From Xylona heveae TC161 (Eukaryota; Ascomycota; Xylonomycetes; Xylonales; Xylonaceae), in the NCBI RefSeq assembly GCF_001619985.1, contig NW_017264195.1, positions 2,480,001 through 2,544,000 of the forward strand: a DNA stretch of 64,000 nucleotides, in the 5' to 3' direction. Below are positions 12,041 to 25,235 of the stretch, piece after piece. A program made the position numbers and the translations under genes. The notes beneath the pieces were generated by a model, which was given only the letters and a program-made list of their open reading frames with translations, was not told where the DNA came from and did no database searches. How positions within the stretch are numbered: position 1 is the stretch's first letter; every line of letters starts with the position of its first letter.

Positions 12041-13444
12041 TGATAGCGTCCCAGCGGCTCTCTATTTTCCTTATGTCCCACCTGTGAAGTCTCCGGCCAA
12101 GCCTTTTGTACTCATATTTCGACGTATATATTTTTCGCTAGCAATTAGGCCATTGTGTATGTAAAGCGTTTCGTTGAGGGCGGCATCAAAGTTGGTCAAT
12201 CAATACAATAGATTTTGTAGAAAAAAAGATTTTCCGGATTTTTGTGCCATTTAGTGATTTTTTTTTTTTTTCTCTTTGGCTACGTGATGAAGATTGGTAA
12301 AATATTTCATCCCATTTTTCAAATGAATAGATTTCACTGCGAAAATAATAAATAGATAATAAATAAATTAAATAATAGATTAAACTCGCTCTATTTATTT
12401 CTCCGACTCTTATTGGTTTTTCAGATTGAATCACATTATACGAGTAAGAACCTACCCTTTACAACGCGATTGTATTGCACATATCGAACTTTCAGGAAAG
12501 ACCTCCTGGGCACTACGAAGATGATATCAGCGCCACTGAAGGAGAACATGTTCCTCGTTCCTCCCTCACCGACAGGGGCGTGACGACTGAAGACCCACTC
12601 GGCTAACCAAATTACAGCACTACCGAAGTCTTGTTTCTGCCCTGAGACACAAGGTGTCTCTTATTACTGCGGTAGGAGATTTTGTGCTTGTTTTCACGGC
12701 AATTTGAGAGGTCAACAAACGAGCTTAGTTACCTTATCTTCGTCTAGCCATGAAATATCCAACTTCCTTGCCCCAAATGTCTACAAGATCTAGCCGTCAA
12801 GGTGAACCCCTGAAATGAAGCCATTTTCAAGAATGGCCTCGTCTAGACTTGAGGTACATTGGCCGTTGAGCTTTCTCCTGCTACGAGTACCCAGTTCTAG
12901 GTAGCCCCTGTGTGCATCCGCTCCACTTCAAGCAACGCTTCTCTGCGCTAACCCAGACCAAGGGCCGATGTGGGCGATGCTCCGGCAACAGCTATCCACA
13001 ATTATCCGCGACCCAGCTGTCACCATTTTTGTCCTCGTACAGGATAGGATAAGTTCAACGCGTATGTGCCCTGCTTTTCCCACGGTTCTCACTGGTAGAG
13101 CTTTTCCTCAACCCTTTGCTTTCGCTCATTGACGCCATTGTTTACCACGAAAAAGACCATTCTTAGAGTCCTGCTCCGATTAGCTTAAATATCATACACC
13201 CCGCAATATCTACCCCGTTTTACTGGTTCTACTGCATCCTCATTTTTGAAGTCGCATATCCAGCTTGACGGTTTTTTGTTTCCTGTTGCAAAGCCCTTTT
13301 GGCCATCTGATCCCAAACGCGCTTTTTTATCTTCACGAGAATCCGCGATACGACCTATCAACGCAAAGTTTTGACGACCGCAAACCATCTTCAAACCGGC
13401 TCCCATTTATCGAATTTCAATTTCTTCAGCAAATAATTAACAAG
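12041..13444. other. Intergenic, 1.4 kb, no gene seen
   Basis: The left part (about 12180-12430) is very AT-rich with a T14 tract and the 3' end of the transporter. The right part is mixed sequence leading into the small secreted-protein gene. No RNA gene or repeat was recognised. Confidence 0.5.
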
Positions 13445-13868
13445 ATGCGCTTCAACTTCGCAGCTCTCGCCCTTACTGCCCTGGCTACCACGGCAAACGC
13501 TGCTGGGTACGAACTTTTGTCCCCTTTGTCAACTGATTTGATTCAGTACTGTCGTTGGCTATTCAATGCGCATGATGCTGACAGTTTCTAGATACTACAA
13601 CACCACTGCACCAGCTGGTACTGGAACAGCTCTCGGGACGGCCGTAGGCACGGGCACCGCTGTTGCATCGACAGGCGGCAGTTTCCCGACAAGCACAGGA
13701 AGCCCAGAGATTGATAATGCCGCCCCTGCAGGGCGTGGATATTCCGATAGACTGACGGGCTCCATATTGGCTTTGGTAGTCGCTGCCGGCGTCGCTCTGG
13801 TAAGCTACTCCCAGCGTTTAACGCGTTTTCAATCTTTTCGATCCGTTCGTCAAGGAGCTCGAGGCTAG
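13445..13868 (+). CDS. Small secreted / GPI-anchored-type protein
   Basis: Not a named family. Exon 1 is 13445-13506 and exon 2 starts at 13592 after an 85-base intron. The product opens with a clear signal peptide (MRFNFAALALTALATTANA, cleavage near residue 19-20). A Thr/Gly/Ala/Ser-rich segment with repeated GTG, TAVGTGT and TSTG units follows. A second hydrophobic stretch, SILALVVAAGVAL, sits near residue 78-90, preceded by APAGRGYSD, a plausible GPI-attachment region. The C-terminus is uncertain. Read straight through, it ends at 13868 with a basic 22-residue tail. If a GTAAGC...GCAG intron (13800-13891) is removed it ends at 13933 with TVLTLKSRRSEFL. It is probably a cell-wall or plasma-membrane surface protein. 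Confidence 0.6.
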
Positions 13869-14667
13869 TTCCTATAAGATTTCTTGCGCAGACGGTGCTA
13901 ACATTAAAATCAAGACGCTCTGAGTTCCTTTGAGAGAAAACACAAAGCAGCATATTTTGCAACATCTTGGGCGTTCGTAATTTGCTGCTGGCAGCAATTG
14001 GATTAATATTGGGCTTGAGAACTTAATAGAGGTTGCAATGACGACGGTGCTCGCAGCAGTAAAAATGGCAATGTAGAATAGTTAATGTCATGTTGATATG
14101 ATAGATATTGTCAATGAATAATATTGTTTTCCTCCTCGAGATGAATATGAGAGGCGCGACCTATGACTCGTCGATATGCTGTGGAAGTGTAGCTATTTCG
14201 AAAGTCCGCTCTTCTAGCCGTTCAAACTGCCTTTGGCGAGAAACGTCAGCAACTCGCGACAATGAATAGCCACAGTATCTGCAAGTCTCTGGAACCTGCT
14301 GCAATCGTCATGTTATGCGTCAAAGTGTCGTACTCGCTACTCGGGTGTAACGTGGGCGGTCTCTCTGGGCACCCGTAAGCGACAGCTGGGCCCAATTGGC
14401 CTTACCTGGCAACCTCTCGGGATCGGTACCGTGCTGTCTAACCTCCTGAGCTTCATCTCATTCACGATTCAATCACAAGAGCACCTCGTCCCCTCTCATC
14501 ACCTCTTTTCACTACATCCTATCTTCCTCTCCTGTACTTTGAGGGCTCGTCTTTTCTTCAGTCATTGAATTAAACCTTCTCTGATACCCTTTTTTCATCT
14601 CCTCTTCTTACTGCTTGATTGGTCTGTCTGAGGTGGATGAGGACGCGGTCCGGGCGTCGCATACATT
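13869..14667. promoter_or_regulatory. Clathrin heavy chain promoter and leader
   Basis: The last 200 bases or so are rich in C and T, typical of fungal leaders. A short upstream frame (ATG at 14637, stop at 14685-14687) overlaps the clathrin start in another frame. No other gene is supported. Confidence 0.45.
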
Positions 14668-17600
14668 ATGGCTCCACTACCCATTAAGTTTACGGAGTTG
14701 CTTCAGGTACAGTGCCAAAATTGGACCCATATAGATAACTGGAGTCTATTGCAAAGGTGCTTTGAGCTAACCAATTGGCACAGTTGACGAATGTCGGAAT
14801 AGCTGTATGTTTCCACTTGTCCTCATGCTGTTTTACCACTTAGAGACGCCTGTTTGTGATCGTCTCGTATTTTGAATGAAGATCTAATAAACCTCTGCAG
14901 CCGGCATCGATAGGCTTCAACTCCTGCGTAAGTTTGACATATGCTTGTCCTGTGGTAAACCTCCGTGTAACTAATGCATTGCCTCTAGACCTTAGAATCG
15001 GATCAGTACGTCTGCATTCGCCAAAAGCTCAGCGACGATGCCTCCCCAGAGGTCATCATCATCGACCTCAAGAATGACAACAACATCATTCGGCGGCCAA
15101 TCAAAGCCGACAGTGCAATCATGCACTGGAACAAGCAGGTCATCGCCCTGAAGGCCCAGCAACGGACGCTCCAGATATTCGATCTCGCCCAGAAAGCCAA
15201 GCTAAAGTCAGCTACAATGAACGAGGATGTCGTTTTTTGGAAATGGATCAGTGAGAGCACCATTGGTTTGGTCACGGACAGTTCAGTCTATCACTGGAAT
15301 ATCCTGAATCCAAGCGAGAATTCTCCGCAGAAAATCTTCGATAGGAACAACAACCTTGCGGTACGATTTGCCATTCTGCTCACCCAATTTACCTCGAGTA
15401 CTAAACAATATCTCTTTAGGGCTGTCAAATCATCAACTATCGCACAGATGCGGACGATAAATGGATGGTAGTCGTTGGCATTTCTCAACAGCAAGGACGC
15501 GTTGTTGGCTCGATGCAGCTGTACTCACGAGATCGAGGAATCAGCCAAGCTATCGAGGGTCATGCTGCGGCATTTGGTACAATCAGACTCGATGGTGCCC
15601 CGGCCGACACGAAGCTCTTCACTTTTGCAGTCCGCACTGCTACCGGCGCGAAGCTGCACGTTGTGGAAGTGGACCACCAGGCCACCAACCCTGTTTTCCA
15701 GAAGAAGGCCGTCGACGTTTACTTCCCTACAGAGGCTGTCAATGATTTCCCAGTGGCGATGCAGGTCTCGCTCAAGTATAGTGTCATATACCTTGTGACA
15801 AAATACGGATTCATTCACCTCTACGACCTCGAAACTGGCACTTGCATCTTCATGAACCGTATCTCTAGCGAGACGATCTTCATCACGGCCCCAGATGCGG
15901 ACGCCTCTGGTATTCTCGGAGTCAACAGGAAGGGCCAGGTCCTCGCCGTGAGCATCGATGAGAGCACTATCATTCCTTATCTCCTCCAGAACCCAGCAAA
16001 TTCGACCCTTGCCGTCCGACTAGCCTCCCGCGCCGGTCTCCCTGGTGCTGACCAGCTCTATCAGCAGCAATTCAATCAATTGTTGAGCACCGGAAACTAT
16101 GTAGAGGCCGCAAAGACTGCCGCCAACTCCCCGCGCGGCTTTCTCCGGACCCCAGAGACCATTGAGAGATTCAAGGCTCTCCCTGCCCAGCCTGGTCAGT
16201 TGTCAGTCATTCTCCAGTATTTTGGAATGCTACTGGACAAGGGATCCCTCAACAAGCACGAAAGCTTGGAACTGGTACGGCCTGTGCTCGCTCAGAACCG
16301 GAAGCATTTGCTTGAGAAGTGGTTGAACGAGAATAAATTGGAGTGCTCGGAGGAACTCGGTGACATTGTTCGGTTGCACGACCTTAACCTTGCCTTGGCC
16401 ATTTATTTGCGCGCAAACGTCCCCCAAAAGGTTGTTGCTGCTTTTGCGGAAACCGGACAATTCGAAAAGATTCTTCCCTATGCCAAGCAAAGCGGTTACC
16501 AGCCTGACTTCACTTCATTGCTTCAGCACATTGTGCGGGTGAATCCAGAGAAGGGAGCCGAGTTTGCTACTGCCCTCGCCAACGAGGAGGGTGGGCCATT
16601 GGTTGATATTGATCGTGTCGTTGATGTGTTCCAGTCACAAAACATGATCCAACAGGCTACTGCCTTCCTGCTCGATGCTTTGAAGGACAACAAACCTGAG
16701 CAGGGCCATCTCCAGACGAGATTGTTGGAGATGAACCTCCTGAACGCACCTCAAGTGGCTGATGCTATTCTCGGGAACGAAATGTTTTCCTACTATGATA
16801 AGCCAAGGATTGCTCAGCTTTGCGAGAATGCCGGGCTGTATCAGCGCGCACTTGAACATTATGAAGACCCCGCCGCTATCAAGCGTGTTATTGTGAACAC
16901 CCAACAGCTCAACCCTGACTGGTTGGTTACCTACTTTGGAAAGCTTTCTGTCGAGCAGACTCTCGATTGTCTTAACGAGATGCTTCGCGTCAACATTCGT
17001 CAGAACCTACAGACCGTTGTCCAAGTCGCAACCAAATTCTCTGACCTCATCGGACCTGCCCGCCTCATTGATCTCTTTGAGAAGTACCGCACCGCGGAGG
17101 GTTTGTACTTTTACCTTGGCAGCGTGGTCAACGTGAGCGAAGATCCGGAAGTTCACTTCAAGTATATCGAAGCTGCGACAAAGATGGGTCAGTTTACGGA
17201 GGTGGAGCGCATCTGTCGTGACAGCAACTATTACAACCCTGAAAAGGTCAAGAACTTCCTCAAGGAAGCCAAGTTGACCGAGCAGCTGCCGCTCATCATT
17301 GTTTGCGACCGATTCAACTTTATTCACGACCTTGTTCTCTATCTGTACCAGAACCAGCAATTCCACTCAATCGAAGTCTATGTGCAGCGTGTTAATCCGG
17401 CGCGCGCACCAGCGGTCGTTGGTGGCTTGCTTGACGTTGACTGCGATGAGCCCATTATCAAGAACTTGCTGGCTTCTGTCAACCCGGCCTCAATCCCCAT
17501 TGATGAGCTAGTTTCAGAGGTTGAGTCTCGCAACCGTCTGAAGCTCCTGTTACCGTTCCTCGAGGCTACTTTGGCCAGTGGAAACCAGCAACAGGCCGTG

Positions 17601-20090
17601 TACAACGCCCTTGCAAAGATTTATATTGACAGCAATAACAATCCGGAGAAGTTCCTCAAGGAGAACGACCAATATGACTCGCTTACGGTTGGCAAGTACT
17701 GTGAGAAGCGTGACCCCGGGCTCGCCTTTATTGCCTACCAGAAGGGCCAAAATGACCTTGAGCTCATCAACATCACAAATGAGAACTCCATGTACAAGGC
17801 TCAGGCTCGCTATCTTCTCCAGAGGGCCGATCCTGAAATCTGGGCATTCGTTCTCAATGGCAATAACGTTCACAGGCGGGCGCTCATCGACCAGGTCGTT
17901 TCGACTGCCGTTCCCGAGTCTACTGAGCCTGGCAAAGTTTCTATTGCTGTCAAGGCTTTCCTCGACGCTGACTTGCCGTCCGAGTTGATTGAATTGCTCG
18001 AAAAGATTATTCTGGAGCCTTCGCCTTTTAGTGATAATGGTAGCCTTCAGAATCTCTTGATGCTTACTGCAGCCAAGTCAGACAAGGGACGTTTGATGGA
18101 TTACATTCATCAGCTGAACGCGTTCAATGCCGAGGACATTGCGCAGATGTGCATTGATGTTGGACTCTTTGAAGAGGCTTTTGAAGTCTTTAAGAAGGTT
18201 GACAATCATGTGGCGGCAACGAATGTTCTCGTTGAGCACATTGTCAGCATCGACCGCGCTCAAGAATACGCTGAGCGTGTGGAGCTGCCAGAAGTGTGGA
18301 GTATAGTTGCCAAGGCTCAGCTCGACGGTCTCCGTGTCAGTGACGCCATTGAGTCCTACATTCGTGCTCAGGATCCTAGTAACTATAATGAGGTCATTGA
18401 GATTGCCACCCATGCTGGAAAGGATGAGGACCTGATCAAGTATCTTCGGATGGCACGCAAGACGTTGCGCGAGCCTCCCATCGATACTGCCCTGGCATTT
18501 TGCTATGCACGAACCGACCAGCTTAGTGAACTCGAAGATTTCTTGCAGGCCACAAACGTTGCCGACGTTGAGGCTTCGGGTGACAAGGCTTATGAAGAGG
18601 GCTATCACCAAGCCGCCAAGATCTTCTTTACGAGCGTTTCTAACTGGGCCAAGCTTGCGACAACGCTCGTCCACTTGGAGGATTACCAGGCTGCTGTCGA
18701 GTGTGCTCGCAAGGCGAACAGCGTCAAGGTGTGGCGACAAGTTAACGAGGCGTGCGTGGCCAAGAAGGAGTTCCGTCTCGCTCAGATCTGCGGTCTGAAC
18801 CTCATTGTCCACGCCGAGGAGCTGCAGGATCTCGTCAAGCAGTATGAGCGGAATGGTTACTTTGATGAGCTCATCTCTGTGCTCGAAGCCGGCCTTGGCT
18901 TGGAGAGAGCGCACATGGGAATGTTCACTGAGCTCGGTATTGCCCTGTCCAAGTACCATCCCGACCGTGTCATGGAACATCTCAAGCTCTTCTGGGGCCG
19001 CATCAACATTCCCAAGATGATTCGTGCCTGCGAGGAGGCACACTTGTGGCCTGAACTCATCTTTTTGTACTGCCACTATGACGAGTGGGACAATGCTGCG
19101 CTCGCGATGATGGAGCGCGCTGCCGATGCATGGGAGCATCACTCCTTCAAGGACATTATTGTCAAGGTCGCGAACTTGGAAATCTACTATCGCGCTCTCA
19201 ACTTTTACCTTCAGGAGCAGCCTTCTCTGCTTACGGACCTGCTTCAGGCCCTCACCGCTCGGGTCGATGTCAACCGTGTTGTCCGAATGTTTGAGAAGTC
19301 TGATAACATTCCACTAATCAAGCCGTTCCTTCTCAACGTGCAGACGCAGAACAAGAAGTCTGTCAACAATGCCATTAACGATTTGCTGATTGAGGAGGAG
19401 GACTACAAGACTCTTCGAGACTCGGTCGAGAATTACGACAATTATGATCCCGTGGAGCTCGCCCAACGACTTGAGCGACACGACCTCGTTTTCTTCCGGC
19501 AGATTGCCGCCAGCATCTACCGCAAGAACAAGCGATGGGAGAAGTCGATTGCGCTGTCGAAGCAAGACAAGCTGTTCAAGGATGCCATTGAGACTGCAGC
19601 CATCTCGAGCAAGCCTGACGTCGTTGAGGAATTGCTCCGTTATGTAAGTACCACTGTATTTCTGTGTAGGCACGGATCGAACGTGCTAATCTTTTGCTTG
19701 TTTAGTTTGTCGATATTGGCAGCCGCGAGTGCTACGTTGGTATGTTGTACGCTTGCTACGACCTTATCCGCCTTGACGTCGTCATGGAAATTTCGTGGCG
19801 TTACGGTCTCACCGACTACACCATGGTAAGTCTAAGTCTGTCATAACATACCTAGTGAGATTTTTTTTACTGATTGAAAACAGCCGTTTATGATCAACTA
19901 CATGAGTCAGCAAGCCTCGGCGATTGAGTCCCTCAAAAAGGACAATGAGGAGCGCAAGACCCGTGAAACTTCTCAGAGGACAGAAGAGGATAACACTCCC
20001 ATCCTGGGGGGTTCTCGCTTGATGCTGACGCAGGGCCCGGCTCAGCCTAACGGCATTGCACCGCAGCCAACGGGATTCCGAGGATTCTGA
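14668..20090 (+). CDS. CHC1: Clathrin heavy chain
   Basis: This is the leg of the triskelion that coats endocytic and trans-Golgi vesicles. Seven exons: 14668-14706, 14784-14804, 14901-14927, 14989-15360, 15420-19643, 19706-19825 and 19884-20090; 1669 residues, close to the usual 1675. Exons 1-3 are tiny (39, 21 and 27 bases) and encode MAPLPIKFTELLQ, LTNVGIA and PASIGFNSC. The N-terminal propeller (to about 490) includes ADSAIMHWNKQVIALKAQQR and VVVGISQQQGRVVGSMQLYS. The remainder is the seven-repeat alpha-solenoid leg, followed by the trimerisation region and a short tail ending PQPTGFRGF. Start choice is secure from the family N-terminus, and the ATG context is strong (A at -3, G at +4). 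Confidence 0.97.
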
Positions 20091-21883
20091 TTTTCGCATT
20101 AGGCCCTTGTCCTAGTCCTTGCTATCATGAGCGAAACGATGTAACATTTAAAATTAAGGTTATTTTGTGGCGGCTGGATCATGTGTGGATGACGGAAATT
20201 CCATTTAATGCTTTTTTAAAAACTTTAGCTTAAACAGCATCTTTCTAATATTAGGTCGACCTGGCCACGGCAGGTCCATTCTTGTTCAACTATGCAAATG
20301 TTATGTTATGATTATTCCAGATTTACATTGTCTTTCTTTAATCACGAGTTTTCATTCTAGTCAAGACCATGCTCTCCTTGATTGTAGTACATTTACATAC
20401 GCCACGCACGTCAAACATTTTGACATCTGTGTTTGTCATGTTGTCATGTTTCAGTTCCGTATCATTCTCCTCTACCTTCCCCTGGACCTTTTGTTGATAT
20501 ATATATGATGGCGAGAAGCATATAGCACGAGTCACAATGTGTCGTCCTGTGATTGAAGATTGAATGCCATCGAGTAGAATTCGTCTTGCTTTATTACCAC
20601 CTTTTTCTTTTCTCACACAGTACAGTTGACTAATTTGGTCCTTGCCTCGTAGCAGTCATTTTGTTATGCACGGCCTGACGATTGTAACTCGTAACTTTGT
20701 AACTTGTTAATCTGCATGTTAGACTATCCCGTCGAGGTACTGCCTATCGCGTCTAGGCCGGTTGTAGGTCTACAGGTCTTCAGGTATTTTGTCTGGTACA
20801 GCACGCTGTGTGCTCCGTAAAACATACGTAGTGTATGAAATGGAAGTTGAGTTTGGTTGTTGTGTTGTTTGGTTGTCGAATTGTCGGGAAGGTCCCAGGT
20901 GTCCCCTTGGTCAGCGGGAGCCTTGGAGCTTGGAGCCTGGAGCGAAGGGAGCGCTACGGTAGTTAGGGAGCTGTTGGTGCCAGGACGCCAAGACCAGTAC
21001 CTGGCCCGGTCCATGACCCGGCAACGAAAGACGATGGACGACAGACGAGGGACAAGGGACAAGGGAAGGGGAGGTTCCGCGTTAGTTGACTACCCGCGGC
21101 ATCTTTAAACCACAAACCACAGTTAACATACAGAGTCTCCGTCTCTGCACCGCACCTAAGGATACCATGTAAGGTAAAGGTGATACGTATTACCTACTCC
21201 GTACATAGTACCTCAACTGTCAATTGTCGAATTGTAACTGTCATGTATCAACTGACAACTACCTTCCAGATCTACAAAGTAAATTACACATTGATTAGTA
21301 TGTACCCGTAAATATATAGGCACCTCAAATATAGGTACCTGGTAGGTAATATACTGCGACGACTGCAATGTACAAGGAACAATTACAAAAGTACTTTGTA
21401 ACAAGGTATGTAGTACGTAGTAGGATCACCCTAGAATAAGAAATTAGGAAGCTAGGAAATTAGGAAACAAATGAACAAGTGAACAAGTGCAGGCAACGGA
21501 TGCATAACACCAAGGACATAAGAAAGGGAAGGCACCTTTTAGTAAGGTAAAGGTAACTGGGTATGGTAGGTACGTATGTTCGCAGAATCAAGGGTACGGA
21601 GTAAAATGAAGCCGGATATTGGACATGGACGTTGGACAAAGGACATTGGTGGACGTAAACATTAGGCAAAGGATGTGGGAACGGACGCGGAACAGACGGG
21701 TCCGCTGGGTGTGATTTTCCCGCGCAAAGTTCCGCTCCGCGCCGCGCTTGGTTATGCTCCGTAAGGTATACCGTATGTCTAATCCAAGAGGTGACGAGGT
21801 CCCTCCCTTCAAAACATACCGTGGCTGTGAGGTCTCTGTACCTTCGTATGGTCTGGGCTTTACTTAGTATTCTGTACGCACGA

Positions 21884-21913
21884 TTGAGTAAGTGAGTAAG
21901 TGAGTGAGTGAGA
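21884..21913. repeat. GAGT/AAGT microsatellite
   Basis: Imperfect four-base tandem repeat of TGAG and TAAG units in the gene-free interval. Confidence 0.7.
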
Positions 21914-22835
21914 GCTGTTATTTGATCCCAATTGCATTCTAGGCTTCTAGCCGTAGGGACTACAATCTATGTGAACCAAAAATATTTTATGTCGGAGTGA
22001 TATGTACAGTTTGAACATGAAATTCATGTCCATTCTCCGGGGGAAAAAGCATTCCTTCTATCGTCGTGTCTCGTTCTGCATTTCTGTCGTGAGTGGCCAC
22101 TTGCTGACCTCTTGACGTTGCCCATATTGAAACTTTTTGCCGTAGTCTTTCAGAAATTCAGACCATGTCTGCGTATCCAACACATTTTATCCAGACCCAA
22201 AAACGGCATCGAATCCATCGAACCCCACTGTATGAATAATTTGAAACCCCATTCTATAATTCTCGCAATAAAATTGAAAGGAATTTTTGAAACGATATTG
22301 GAAGGTAAAGAAGGAATAGTCGTGAGTTGACTATATCTGCGTCGTGCCGTCAGGCTTTTCGAGTGTGGGCGAGCCACTTGTGGGTACTCCGTAGAACGAC
22401 ATGTTGAGATGATCTGTTCTTGTCCGCCTCTATATTTTTAGGGCGGAAGAAGGAATGGCGGTTGACTGACTGTATATGATGAAGCGCCACGGATTCACAA
22501 TGTTCGCTGGTGGAACTGAGACAGGATAATTTGAATTGCGAATGTAGTATTTTCTATGTAGGTTGTAACCAGAAAAAGGAAGGACAGGTGAGGTTTGAAT
22601 GTAGTATGAGAAGAAATTGAGTTCTGGGAGTTAACGGTTTATGTAGATATTTGCTTCAACGGCAGTAAACATACTGAGTATTACCGACTTCATTTCATGA
22701 TTTCTTTTTTTGCGGCTTTCGGCGTTTGCTTACATTGTCTTTTTGTTACTAGCCACGTATAAGGATGCAGACACATTGCTTTTTGTTTTCGATTGTTCTT
22801 CGTTAATCGATCGTGATGAGGAAAAGAACCAAGTA

Positions 22836-22853
22836 GCTGCTGCTGCTGCTGCT
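22836..22853. repeat. (GCT)6 microsatellite
   Basis: Six perfect GCT units. They fall in a short open frame that has no other sign of coding. Confidence 0.8.
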
Positions 22854-25219
22854 TTAGCCTGTTCGTTCTGCGTATGCCGTCTCACTGCCGAGTTTCCGGA
22901 GTGTTCGTTGCAGGACGATTTGGAATAAGCATCACCATGTCCTCGTATGGTAATCCAAGGGTATGCTTGTTTTTTTGCCATGTGCTTTTCGTGTTCGTGG
23001 CTCGTTTGCAGGATAGGTGGATGTTGCATTGCGCCTTTTTCCTTACGGTTAGTGCCAAGTTAGAGGTATTTACGGTACACCCTGGAGTATAGTCTTGTGC
23101 AGGAATATAACTATCTTATTGGCTTTTTGATCAAAGAGCAGCGTATCTCCGTAAACTGATTTGTCGGTCCTGTATAGCACTATCGTAGTCAGCTACATGG
23201 TACGGGTGGGGAGAATGGCGACATGGGGTTGTCTTGCCGCGGAGCACGGGAGTGGGCCGTGGAGGAGGCGAATCATGGAGATAATGCCTCATCACTCGTA
23301 GTCCTCCGTAACGATCGCCAGATCCTGTAAATGTACTGTACATGGTATATCTGGTAGTGTCAGAATGAACGGCTGTTTGTACTCGTTTTCCCTTGCTGTC
23401 CTCTCTTTGGTTCTTGGCGCAGCGATTGATCGGGATAAGCTGATGATACGCAGTCCCAGTAGTCAATGAGCATAATTCGAAGGGTATACGTCATTGTGCA
23501 TAAAAGTAATATACGGAGTACATAATACCTTAGCTATGGCATAACGCTTCACAATGAACCTCAAGCAGCACTTTGAGGGAACACTGATATCACGGAGGAC
23601 ATTGTGATTGCTAATACGCGTGTATTGGGCTGATTTAGGTGGAAAGGAATAGCAATATCTTCTCCTTTGGTGCTCTGCTTTTTGCTGAGACGTTGGACCA
23701 TCCTATGAGCGCAGTATGCCAAGCCATGGTGGTTACTGAAATGAGTACGGAGTAGAAGTAAAGCGTAACACGCAATATTATGATGCAGGATATTGCATCA
23801 AATAGAGTACACTCCAGTCTTGGCTTCCGGAAGATGATCCAAGGCCCCGGCTGGATGTCCCGTCAATCCCGTCGTTAATGCGGCCCGCCCTGTCGATCAT
23901 GCATTATGGGAGCAACAGAGATGCGGATAAATATGGACCGAGCAGGGGTTGAGGACAAGGTGATGCAGTGTGGTGCGCGTTCATACCTCTCCCACATTTG
24001 CTATAGCCTAGTACTCGTACTACGGTACTACGCAGAAAAGCATACCGATAGTGCATTGAGGCAATTAGAGTCAATCTGTCTGCTAACTTAGACTGAGCAT
24101 TGGTGCCCTGATCTATCATACTGAATCGTCGCGAGCAGGCTTGATCAGCGGTAGGTGGCTGATGAATATATGTAGAATGTCCAATTCTTGGCGTTGCGAT
24201 ACCAAGATTGAGATTACAATGGCTCAAGCCTAAGGTGATTGCAGTGTCGAGTAGGACAAAGCATCATTCAATAGTTGGACTACGAGTACATGATATCGAT
24301 TGACGCACCTCCCTGCAGGATACATAGATTCTGAAGGTGTGCGTTGATGGTAGATGAATGGTGATGTGGTGATTGGCGGGAACAGCTGTTTGCATATTGC
24401 CAAGATTGGCTAACTTGCAGTGCTGAACAGGGCACGCCACCACTAGGCGAACCCAAAAGGTGGCAGACCTGGCAGCTGCCTGAACCACTTACCTTACGAC
24501 TACGTACTACAAGGTGCGTAGATCGAGTGGTGATCAACAGAAATACTCGTGTACAGAAATAAGCTGGTTGTTCGGTGGATAGAGGTGGTACAAAAGTACA
24601 TGATAGATGCAGCCAAGATGCTACTACTGTATAGAGGTCGATCCACCCACCAAAGGCAGCAAGGGTTTCGGCGTATCAGAAACGGAAGATTTGACAATAA
24701 AACTACAATCCAATTTGATAAGGCCGCTTAGTCTCCCACGGGAATCGGCCCCGAACAAACGAAGCCGCATCAATGGAGTGCAAGGGTGGGCAAATCTGTT
24801 ATTATGTAGAAATAATCTGGTAAAGAAAGTTGGATTCTAGTGAATCGGATCTAATGGCCGAAAGACACGGCGGATTAATGGAAGCAAAAAGATTGGTTGA
24901 TGGGCCGATGAGAAATGACGCGATGGAGAAATTCACTAGCCAGGTGGGACTGCCATGGTCCGTTTGCGGGGGGTTGACAGAAAAACGAGCAACAGAATCT
25001 CGAGCGCAAAGGACCGTCGTGGGTGAAGAAAAATCAAGGAGAGGAGATTAGATGCCCAGCCGAGACCGGAGGAGCATCTGGTTGTACATCCTCTCTTCTG
25101 GGAATTGGTGTCGTTGAATTGGATGGGTCATAATAATATGGAGGACTAGAGGTGCCCATGCCAAATCATCTCCGCGGATAAATCATTGCTTTAATTATGC
25201 ATATGAAACGGGCCTTTTT

Positions 25220-25235
25220 CACACACACACACACA
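25220..25235. repeat. (CA)n microsatellite
   Basis: A run of about eight CA units. Confidence 0.8.

Noticed and set aside
18078-19142. A 354-codon open frame opposite clathrin heavy chain
   Set aside because: Antisense shadow of a highly biased coding exon with no protein-like features of its own.
23131-23466. An open frame of about 111 codons in the 7-kb interval
   Set aside because: Composition and lack of any motif fit a chance frame; no flanking splice signals extend it convincingly.
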